From Margaritifera margaritifera (Eukaryota; Mollusca; Bivalvia; Unionida; Margaritiferidae): a stretch of DNA of 64,000 nt. The notes below the pieces were generated by a model. It made no database searches. It had not been told where the DNA came from and saw nothing but the letters and a program-made list of their open reading frames with translations. The translations under genes were made by a program, and so were the position numbers. The stretch covers positions 620,001-684,000 of the forward strand of contig JAQPZY010001415.1 in NCBI GenBank assembly GCA_029931535.1, read 5' to 3'. Shown here piece by piece: positions 55,201 to 64,000 of this stretch (its first letter is position 1; each line of letters begins with the position of its first letter).

Positions 55201-58200
55201 TTCTAATAGTGACTGTGGTAGAGGTAGTTGCTACTACTGTAGTTTTAATAGTGACTGTGATAGTGGTAGTTGCAACTGCTGTAGTTCTAATAGTGACTGT
55301 GGAAGAGGTAGTTGCTACTGCTGTAGTTCTAATAGTGACTGTGGTAGAGGTAGTTGCTACTGCTGTAGTTCTAATAGTGAATGTGGTAGAGGTAGTTGCT
55401 ACTGCTGTAGTTCTAATAGTGACTGTGGTAGAGGTAGTTGCTACTGCTGTAGTTCTAATAGTGACTGTGGAAGAGGTAGTTGCTACTACTGTAGTTCTAA
55501 TAGTGACTGTGGTAGAGGTATTTGCTACTACTGTAGTTTTAATAGTGACTGTGGTAGAGGTAGTTGCTACTACTGTAGTTCTAATAGTGACTGTGGAAGA
55601 GGTAGTTGCTACTACTGTAGTTCTAATAGTGACTGTGATAGAGGTAGTTGCTACTTCTGTAGTTCTAATAGTGACTGTGGAAGAGGTAGTTGCTACTACT
55701 GTAGTTCTAATAGTGACTGTGGTAGAGGTAGTTGCTACTGCTGTAGTTCTAATAGTGACTGTGGAAGAGGTAGTTGCTACTGCTGTAGTTCTAATAGTGA
55801 CTGTGGTAGAGGTAGTTGCTACTGCTGTAGTTCTAATAGTGAATGTGGTAGAGGTAGTTGCTACTTCTGTAGTTCTAATAGTGACTGTGGTAGAGGTAGT
55901 TGCTACTGCTGTAGTTCTAATAGTGACTGTGGAAGAGGTAGTTGCTACTACTGTAGTTCTAATAGTGACTGTGGTAGAGGTATTTGCTACTACTGTAGTT
56001 TTAATAGTGACTGTGATAGTGGTAGTTGCAACTGCTGTAGTTCTAATAGTGACTGTGGAAGAGGTAGTTGCTACTGCTGTAGTTCTAATAGTGACTGTGG
56101 TAGAGGTAGTTGCTACTGCTGTAGTTCTAATAGTGAATGTGGTAGAGGTAGTTGCTACTGCTGTAGTTCTAATATTGACTGTGGTAGTTGTAGTTGCTAC
56201 TACTGTAGTTTTAATAGTGACTGTGGAAGTGGTAGTTGCTACTACTGTAGTTCTAATAGTGACTGTGGGAGTGGTAGTTGCTACTACTGTAGTTCTAATA
56301 GTGACTGTGGTAGTGGTAGTTGCTACTGCTGTAGTTCTAATATTGACTGTGGAAGTGGTAGTTGCTACTACTGTAGTTCTAATAGTGACTGTGGGAGTGG
56401 TAGTTGCTACTACTGTAGTTCTAATAGTCTCTGTGGTAGTGGTAGTTGCTACTGCTGTAGTTCTAATAGTGACTGTGGAAGTGGTAGTTGGTACTACTGT
56501 AGTTCTAATAGTGACTGTGGTAGTGGTAGTTGCTACTACTGTAGTTCTAATAGTGACTGTGGAAGTGGTAGTTGCTACTGCTGTAGTTCTAATATTGACT
56601 GTGGGAGTGGTAGTTGCTACTACTGTAGTTCTAATAGTGACTGTGGTAGTGGTAGTTGCTACTGCTGTAGTTCTAATATTGACTGTGGTAGTGGTAGTTG
56701 CTACTACTGTAGTTCTAATAGTGAATGTGGTAGAGGTAGTTCTACTGCTGTAGTTCTAATATTGACTGTGGTAGTGGTAGTTGCTACTGCTGTAGTTCTA
56801 ATATTGACTGTGGTAGTGGTAGTTGCTACTGCTGTAGTTCTAATATTGACTGTGGTAGTGGTAGTTGCTACTGCTGTAGTTCTAATATTGACTGTGGTAG
56901 TGGTAGTTCTGCTGCTGTAGTTCTAATATTGACTGTGGTAGAGGTAGTTGCTACTACTGTAGTTCTAATATTGACTGTGGGAGTGGTAGTTGCTACTGCT
57001 GTAGTTCTAATAGTGACTGTGGTAGAGGTATTTGCTACTGCTGTAGTTCTAATATTGACTGTGGGAGTGGTAGTTCTACTGCTGTAGTTCTAATAGTGAC
57101 TGTGGTAGAGGTAGTTGCTACTGCTGTAGTTCTAATAGTGACTGTGGTAGAGGTAGTTGCTACTAATGTAGTTCTAATAATGACTGTGGTAGAGGTAGTT
57201 GCTACTACTGTAGTTCTAATAGTGACTGTGGTATTGGTAGTTGCAACTGCTGTAGTTCTAATAGTGACTGTGGTAGAGGTAGTTGCTACTGCTGTAGTTC
57301 TAATATTGACTGTGGGAGTGGTAGTTGCTACTGCTGTAGTTCTAATAGTGACTGTGGTAGAGGTAGTTGCTACTGCTGTAGTTCTAATAGTGACTATAGT
57401 AGAGGTAGTTCTACTGCTGTAGTTCTAATAGTGACTGTGGTAGAGGTAGTTGCTACTGCTGTAGTTCTAATAGTGACTGTGATAGAGGTAGTTGCTACTA
57501 CTGTAGTTTTAATAGTGACTGTGATAGTGGTAGTTGCAACTGCTGTAGTTCTAATAGTGACTGTGGTAGAGGTAGTTGCTACTACTGTAGTTCTAATAGT
57601 GACTGTGGTAGAGGTAGTTGCTACTGCTGTAGTTCTAATAGTGACTGTGGTAGAGGTAGTTGCTACTACTGTAGTTCTAATAGTGACTGTGGTAGAGGTA
57701 GTTGCTACTGCTGTAGTTCTAATAGTGACTGTGGAAGAGGTAGTTGCTACTACCGTAGTTCTAATAGTGACTGTGGTGGTGGTAGTTGCTACTACTGTAG
57801 TTCTAATAGTTACTGTGATAGAGGTAGTTGCTACTACTGTAGTTCTAATAGTGACTGTGATAGAGGTAGTTGCTACTGCTGTAGTTCTAATAGTGACTGT
57901 GGTAGAGGTAGTTGCTACTACTGTAGTTTTAATAGTGACTGTGATAGTGGTAGTTGCAACTGCTGTAGTTCTAATAGTGACTGTAGTAGTGGTAGTTGAA
58001 ACTGCTCTAGTTCTGATAGTGATTGTGGTAGAGATAGTTGCTACTTCTGTAGTTCTAATAGTGACTGTGGTAGTGGTAGTTGCTAATGCTGTAGTTCTAA
58101 TAGTGACTGTGATAGAGGTAGTTGCTACTGCTGTAGTTCTAATAGTGACTGTAGTATTGGTAATCATTACTTTTGTAGTTCTAATAGTGACTGTGGTAGT

Positions 58201-58530
58201 GGAAGTTGCTACTGCTGTAGTTCTAATAGTGACTGTGGTAGAGGTAGTTGCTACTGCTGCAGTTCCAATAGTGACTGTTGTGGTAGTGGTAGTTGCTACT
58301 GCTGTAGTTCTAATAGTGACTGTGGTAGAGGTAGTTTCTACTGCTGTAGTTCTAATAGTGACTGTTGTGGTAGTGGTAGTTACTACTGCTGTAGTTCTAA
58401 TAGTGACTGTGATAGAGGTAGTTGCTACTGCTGTAGCTCTAATAGTGACTGTTGTGATTGTGGTAGTTGCTACTGCTGTAGTTCTAATAGTGACTGTTGT
58501 GGTAGATTTAGTTTCTACTGCTGTGTTTCT
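46238..58530 (-). repeat. Giant 42-bp array, about 290 copies
   Basis: The unit contains GTGGTAGAGGTAGTTGCTAC and TGCTGTAGTTCTAATAGTGA. It has no stop in two plus-strand frames (VVEVVATAVVLIVT and CGRGSCYCCSSNSD) or in one minus-strand frame (VTIRTTAVATTSTT), so long frames arise everywhere. Some units are 45 bp (extra codon), and a recurrent one-base deletion (TAGTTCTACTG for TAGTTGCTACTG) shifts frame. Large internal duplications are present (see findings). The minus frame is the likely coding one, since it continues the unique sequence at 58560-59079. Confidence 0.95.
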
Positions 58531-59079
58531 AATAGTGACTGCTGCCGCTGCTGGCATCTCAGTAGTGGCCGTCGATTTAGTTATAGAAGATTTAGAATTC
58601 TTGGATTGTGAAGGTCTCTTTCTTTTAGGTTTCGCCAAAGATGTTTCATACATTTCTCCCAGGTGTTTTAACTCTGTCACAATGTCCTGCAACAAACTGA
58701 CAGTTTTGTTTTCACTCCCTTCTATTCACTGTTCAAAGTTTTCATCTCTTCTCGTCACTTTCTCTTTTATTCTTCTAGTTGTTTTTTTTTTTTTAGCAAA
58801 TGTCTGTTCTTCTTTCTAACCTTGTAAAAAAGTTTATAACTTTTCCTTTGGTTTCTTTTAAAAATCATCATAAGGTGGCAATGCTACAGAAAGAGGAAAA
58901 GGTAGTACTGGCAAAAATTCTTACGCAGAAGATAAGAAATCGCAAAAAGCCAAATCCAAATTGAAGTCATTCACCTCTGGAAGAATACTTGCTACAGCAG
59001 CAGTAGTAGTACTATCACTCAGGGTATAATAAGTATCTATTGCAGGCGCACCCCAACAAAATGTCCTCATTTCAGCCAT
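57394..59079 (-). pseudogene. Element gene with Thr-rich 14-residue repeats, N-terminal part
   Basis: On the minus strand an ATG at 59079 (MAEMRTFCWGAPAIDTYYTL) opens a frame that runs, interrupted by stops (58921, 58858 and three or more others), through a Pro-rich part, a Lys-rich part and a helical part (QDIVTELKHLGEMYETSLAK). It then enters the 42-bp array without changing frame, reading VTIRTTAVATTSTT repeats until a one-base deletion near 57411. Same-frame continuity over 380 bases of unique sequence plus 1.1 kb of repeats suggests one former gene. The Thr-rich beta-prone repeats suggest a fibre- or stalk-like surface protein; that is a guess. No homologue is known to me. Confidence 0.5.
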
Positions 59080-59430
59080 GCTGTACTTCCACTCTTCCAC
59101 ACTGGTAAATTGTAGAAACTATCAATGGTATATATATATATGGAAAGTGAAGTCATGCGTCCACTGGAAAATAGAAAACACGTCAAGATTGCAAGATTGA
59201 TTTATATTACACGTGTTCTAATTGGTGGAACCTCCAAATCAGTTTTGATTATTAAGAAGCTTGCGAAGAAGAGCAGTGAAGCGGTCTGGTATGTGTAAAC
59301 CATTTTTGGTTAACAATCCAAATGGCACTTTTCAGGGTCACTCAGTTCTCTTAGAAAAAGATACTACTTAATCATTTGTTTTGTGTCTGTTGGTGTATGT
59401 CTCTCACAACTAAAACTTAAACCTCACCCA
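58540..59430. other. Unique DNA between the array and the right repeat
   Basis: Holds the N-terminal part of the repeat gene (minus strand) and, at 59330-59385, the inverted partner of 46150-46208. A short plus-strand ORF at 59154-59297 shows nothing recognisable. Confidence 0.5.
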
Positions 59431-59810
59431 GTGTGATAGTATGTTCGTGTGTATAGTGTGTTTAGACACTCTTACCATTGTGTGATAGTATATAAGTATA
59501 TTAGTGTGTGTAGTATGTGTAAGCACTCCTACCCTTATGTATGATAGTATATAAGTATGTTTGTGTGTATAGTGTATGTTCATCCCCCTTCTTTTACATT
59601 CTAGCCTGTATTAGGTAATAAATGTGGGTGTTGGTTAGTAGATAACTGGGTAATGGTCAGCCAAAACGGTGTATTGGTTAGTAAGTATGGGTGTTGGTCA
59701 GTCAATGTAGTTTTAACATTAGATTTTCCCTTGTTGCCATACAGGCCCATTTTGTTCAACAAAAACAATTATAGCGAAATGGGAAATGCCATGTTCATTT
59801 TAACATTACG
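59430..59810 (-). repeat. Right inverted repeat of the Polinton-type element
   Basis: Reverse complement of the left repeat at 35918-36295. Reading outward it contains AGATAACTGGGTAATGGTC, GGTGTTGGTCAGTC and TTGTTCAACAAAAACA. Outside it (59800-59960) are two or three ~60-bp direct repeats with TAACATTA, TTTCCC and GCCA.AAC, so the true outer end is unclear. Confidence 0.7.
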
Positions 59811-60124
59811 TTTTCTCTTGTCACCATAACTGCACCAAATGTTAATCCTTAGGACACTGTAACATTAAATTTCCCCTGTCGCCACAACGGCCACTTCAAA
59901 ATGGAGGATGTAATGTTAATTCCCATTGTTGCCATAACAGCCCATCTTTCGCCAAAGTAGCCCCATATACTACTGGTACCTGACAGCAAGTGAATATCTA
60001 GCTCACCTTTAGCATTTGATACATGTCCAAAAAAACTGACCATCGTTTTTCTGGACCATTCTATGTTCTTGTTTTTTAATTATTATTATTTTATTTTTTT
60101 TTTTTTAATTTTAAGTATAAATGT

Positions 60125-61875
60125 TTTGACAAAATTCGAAGGTGTCGTCAGATGTGTGTGTAGAGCTATAATATATGCTATATGTACTTAGTAGGTATCA
60201 GATGAATGTGTAGAGCTATAATATATGCTATATGTACTTGGTAGGTATCAGATGAATGTGTAGAGCTATAATATATGCTATATGTACTTGGTAGGTATCA
60301 GATGAATGTGTAGAGCTATAATATATGCTATATGTACTTGGTAGGTATCAGATGAATGTGTAGAGCTATAATATATGCTATATGTACTTGGTAGGTATCA
60401 GATGAATGTGTAGAGCTATAATATATGCTATATGTACTTGGTAGGTATCAGATGAATGTGTAGAGCTATAATATATGCTATATGTACTTGGCAGGTATCA
60501 GATGAATGTGTAGAGCTATAATATATGCTATATATGATTTGGGGGTGTCATCAGATGTGTTTAGACCTTAAATACAGTGAAACCCCGCTATAACGCGCCC
60601 CGCTATAACGCGAATTCAGATATAACGCGATCGTGGCGTGGCTCCCAAAATTTCATATTCATTCGCACATGAACATTTTTTTTTTTTTTGTTGCAAAGTA
60701 CGAGAAATAGTGTATAAAATGTGTATATTACAGTATCATTTTGGGGAAGAGATCGCGTATGAATTCGAGTATAATACGTTTTTGGCGTGGTTCCTGAAAT
60801 TTTATATACATGTACATGTATTTTTCTCGTACACGGAAAGAAAATATATTTTTTTTTTAAGTATGAGAAATAGTGTGTAAAAAGTTTATTATCATTTTGA
60901 GGAAGAGATCACGTATGAATTCGATCGTGGCGTGGCTTCTGAAATTTAACAATTTCACCAATTTCTTGAAGTGTTATGCCAAAATAAACATTTTCGGAAA
61001 TGTTATTTATTACTGATCCATGAGTAAAGCCAGTAAGTCTTCTCTGTGTTTGTCTTCAATTCATTATGTATACAATCATTGCTCAAACAATAGCCGACAT
61101 GTTTTTCTTCTTTAACTGCATACACAACCGAGCATCAGACAATGTGGTGGTTGATAAAAGATTCTCAAGATTTAATAAACATCAAAAAACGTAAGCCGCC
61201 AACATGTGCACTGGACTTCAATTCATCCTGTATACAATAATTGCGCAAACAATAGCCGACTTATGTTTCTTCTTTAACTGCATACACAACCAAGCACCAG
61301 ACAATGCGGTGGTTGATCAAAGATTGTCATATGTGGGTGCTTATGTAGAGACTGAGCTTGGGCGGCAAGATCAAAGATTGTCATATGTGGGTGCATATGT
61401 AGAGACTAAGCTTGGGCGGCAAGATCACAGGGAGTTCAAATAACCACTCTCTGTTACTCAGCACTGAACAAGTACAGCTGTATCAAACTCGTGGCTCAAT
61501 CAAAGGGTTGTCATGTGGGAAAACAAAGACGGATCGATATCAGATAGTAAACGGTGTTGATACCCTATTCATGCTATACATTAGACGTGTATACGTTGTT
61601 CTCTGAAAAAAGTAAAATATAGTAAAACCCCGCAATAACGCGACCCCGCTTTTTCCACGATTGAATTTTATGGACCCCAAATATCGCGTTATAGCGGGGT
61701 TCACTGTACATGCTATATGTGATTTGGAGGTGTCATCAGATGTGTGCAGACCTTAAATATATGCTATATGTGATTTGGAGGTGTCATCAGATGCAAGTGT
61801 AGACTTATAATATATGCTATATGTAATTCAGAGGTGTCATCAGATGTGTTTATACTTATGATATATGCTACATGT
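60125..61875. repeat. 50-bp array (about 11 copies) split by a MITE
   Basis: Eight near-identical copies with GAATGTGTAGAGCTATAATA and TGCTATATGTACTTGGTAGG run to about 60540. Diverged copies (ATTTGGAGGTGTCATCAGAT) continue after the MITE at 61710-61870. Confidence 0.9.
60576..61706. mobile_element. pogo/Tigger-type MITE
   Basis: Ends are CAGTGAAACCCCGCTATAAC and its inverse GTTATAGCGGGGTTCACTG, flanked by TA on both sides. These are the classical pogo-group termini and target duplication. The interior has no transposase and consists of duplicated blocks: a ~200-bp unit with GATCGTGGCGTGGCT (60630-60960), a ~160-bp unit with CAAACAATAGCCGACTT (61045-61330), and a 59-bp unit with CATATGTGGGTGC (61328-61440). 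A second, imperfect terminus-like CCCCGCAATAACGCGACCCC lies at 61628. Confidence 0.85.
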
Positions 61876-61954
61876 AATAAAAAGTGATACACATCACCTG
61901 TTTGAAATCAATTCTTTCCATTTGCTTTTAGTATACTAAGACTTGTCATCTGCT

Positions 61955-61956
61955 AG

Positions 61957-62010
<54 letters not shown>

Positions 62011-62025
62011 CACTAATATAACAAC

Positions 62026-62062
<37 letters not shown>

Positions 62063-62065
62063 TTC
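61955..62065. repeat. (AAT)n microsatellite
   Basis: AAT runs broken by AACAACAC. A shorter AAT run lies at 62414-62440. Confidence 0.9.
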
Positions 62066-62479
62066 TTAATATAACAATGACAACAACAATAATAATAACA
62101 ACAACAACAGCAACAAGCAAATTCAGTAATTTTTTGTCTACTGTGGTGAGATCACTAAAGGAGTACACTGATGAAATCTAAATGAAATTTGTGATAAATT
62201 TGAAGAGTGACTCGGCTGACATATAAAATATCCCAGGTTCATGGTTTTACCTCAAAGGGTATTAGAATAAAAGTGCAAAAAAAGGGGTAAAATTGATAAG
62301 TGACCTAGACCCTGAAGATAGAACTTTGACTGTGATACATGATATGAATTCAAATTAGGTGTAACATCATTCAGCGCTGTACCTCAAAAAGATTTTAAGA
62401 TACAAAGTCAAAACAATAATAATAATAATAATAATAATAATTGCTCTAAAGTTATAAAGCAAAAAGGAAAGTGCAACAA

Positions 62480-63640
62480 AAAACTTAGAATATTAGACCA
62501 TGACCTTGACCTTGAAGATAGAACATGGTTCATAACACATTTTCTAGTAATATTATAAAAGTATGGCTGGTAATGTTATACTACAGAAACCCTAGTCAGG
62601 AGGATCGGCAATCAGGATAGATAACTCTTCTAAATGATATTTTGGAATGCTGAAAATAAAACTCATTCAGTGTCTCATCAACATAAAACAGTGTTTCATC
62701 AATATAAAGCAGTGTCTCATCAATATAAAGCAGTGTCTCATCAATATAAAGCAGCTTGCAAACTTTGTTTGAAATCCATTTATCCTTGGTAAAGTAAAGC
62801 TGCATACACCATAATCAGGAGAACAGACAATCAGGGGCCATAACTCTTGTAAAGGCTGTCATCGAATGCTAAAAATCAAACTCATTCCAAGTTGTATCAA
62901 TACAAAGATGAATGCTAAATCTTCCTGAAATCAAGGAATCCCTAATAGAGTTATGCTGCAGAAACCAAGTTTAAGAGGATGAGAAATCAGGGGCCATAAC
63001 TCCTTTAAATGATGTTGTGGAATGCTGGTAATCAAACACATTCAGGATCTCTTCAATATATAGCTGCATGCCAAATTTGGTTGAAATCCACTAATCCTAG
63101 GAAAAACTATTCTGCAGAAACAAGTCCAGATGACAGACAATCTGATTGCAAAAAGCCCTTAAATAATTTCATGGAATGCTGGAAACAAAACTCATTCAAT
63201 GTCTTATGAATATAAAAGCGATATATCAAATTTGGTTGAAATCCAACAAACCTTAGTAAAGTTATTCTGTGGAAACCAAAGTCAGGAGGACAGACAAGAA
63301 GGGGCCATAACTTCTTTAAATCAGATCCATTCAACGTATCGTCAGTATGATGCTACAAGCTAAATTTGGTTGAAATTCGACAATCTTTGGTACAGTTAAG
63401 GTGCAAAAACAAAAGTTAAGAGGACAGGCAATTAGGGGCCATAACTCCTCTAAATGATATCATAGAAGGCTGGAAATAAAATTCTTTCAAGATTTCATCA
63501 ATATAAAGGTGGTCAAGATCCAACAATTCCCTGTAAACCTATCTTGTGGAAACCAAAATTTTGATGGATGAACAGACAGACAGATGGACATGATTATTAT
63601 AGGGCTGTGCTAACTTTGTCGAGTGGGGCCCTAATAATAT
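62480..63640 (+). repeat. Degenerate ~150-200-bp interspersed repeat, about six units
   Basis: Units share AGGGGCCATAACTC, TTTAAATGAT, GGAATGCTGG, AAACTCATTCA, CAATATAAAG, AAATTTGGTTGAAATCCA and AGGACAGACAATC. The last unit ends with AACAGACAGACAGATGGAC followed by AGGGCTGTGCTAACTTT. Sequences of this kind are widespread in bivalve genomes, to my knowledge. No ORF. Confidence 0.65.
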
Positions 63641-64000
63641 AATGTATTGTCTGAACTTGAACAATTTATCATACCACATGTATCACTAAAGCTGCATGTA
63701 ATTCCATGGTTTGACATAGCAATGTCTGCTTGTTGTTATAGGTCCTCCACCCATCCCATCAGACCATGACCCAAAATCCCTTATACAAATTATGTGTCCT
63801 TCTATGAATGCATTTATATTTTTTTTTAATTTCTATCCAGCAGTGTAGGAGATATAGTTACACAGATATATAAATGGATAGGCAGATGGAGGGTATCACA
63901 ATATCCTCCCACTAAACTGTGGGGACAATAAGGGGCAAATATTTGATTTAGGCAAAAACAAACTTCATTTAAATAGAATATAAAGTCCTGCCTGAGTGGG
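63641..64000. other. Gene-free end of window
   Basis: AT-rich, with a short T run at 63820-63827. Nothing recognised. Confidence 0.4.

Noticed and set aside
46194..58819. Plus-strand frames of up to 990 residues (VVEVVATAVVLIVT and CGRGSCYCCSSNSD repeats)
   Set aside because: They exist only because the 42-bp unit lacks stops. There is no unique start region in these frames, while the minus frame continues a unique N-terminal region.
59154..59297. Plus-strand ORF with IGGTSKSVLIIKKL, recalling a P-loop
   Set aside because: The Walker A consensus is not met and the ORF is short and opposite to the neighbouring gene.

Overview
The window is eukaryotic: AT-rich, intron-bearing, and crowded with microsatellites, minisatellites and decayed mobile elements. 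The mix suggests a marine invertebrate, most likely a mollusc. The evidence is an I/Nimb-type LINE with RNase H, a tRNA-derived SINE with a palindromic tail, a Maverick/Polinton-type element, and a spliced gene for a small secreted protein with four EF-hands. The species assignment is inference.

Region 1 (1-13.2 kb) is a cluster of related units. Each has a conserved leader of about 300-400 nt made of successive hairpins (copies at 1.01, 10.03 and 12.26 kb), and each leader is followed by a different ORF. Several stems keep their pairing through compensatory base changes between copies. A decayed I-type LINE (gag-like ORF1; endonuclease, reverse transcriptase and RNase H in ORF2) lies between leaders 1 and 2. 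Behind it are a duplicated 3'UTR block and four copies of another covarying hairpin. I consider the leader family the best candidate here for an undescribed element.

Region 2 (13.2-36 kb) holds one host gene on the minus strand, which I assembled from splice sites. A TATA box lies near 32.25 kb, and seven exons run down to a stop at 21.09 kb. All phases agree and give a 168-residue secreted EF-hand protein. Its introns and flanks carry very long tandem arrays with units of 50, 35, 36, 48, 28-29 and 21 bp.

Region 3 (about 35.9-59.8 kb) is bounded by inverted repeats and contains decayed minus-strand genes typical of Maverick/Polinton elements (adintovirus-like): a small PX-like protein, minor capsid, retroviral-type integrase, capsid-associated small proteins, protein-primed DNA polymerase B, and a BIR/IAP-like domain. 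A pogo/Tigger-type transposase relic sits inside the left end. Nearly 12.3 kb of the element is one array of about 290 copies of a 42-bp unit. On the minus strand the array continues, in frame, a unique N-terminal region next to the right terminus, so it looks like an enormously expanded repeat domain of one element gene, now broken by stops and frameshifts.

Region 4 (59.8-64 kb) has a 50-bp array split by a pogo-type MITE with a TA target duplication, then microsatellites and a degenerate mollusc-type interspersed repeat. Apart from the EF-hand gene and possibly the ORF at 12.6 kb, I see no intact coding sequence.
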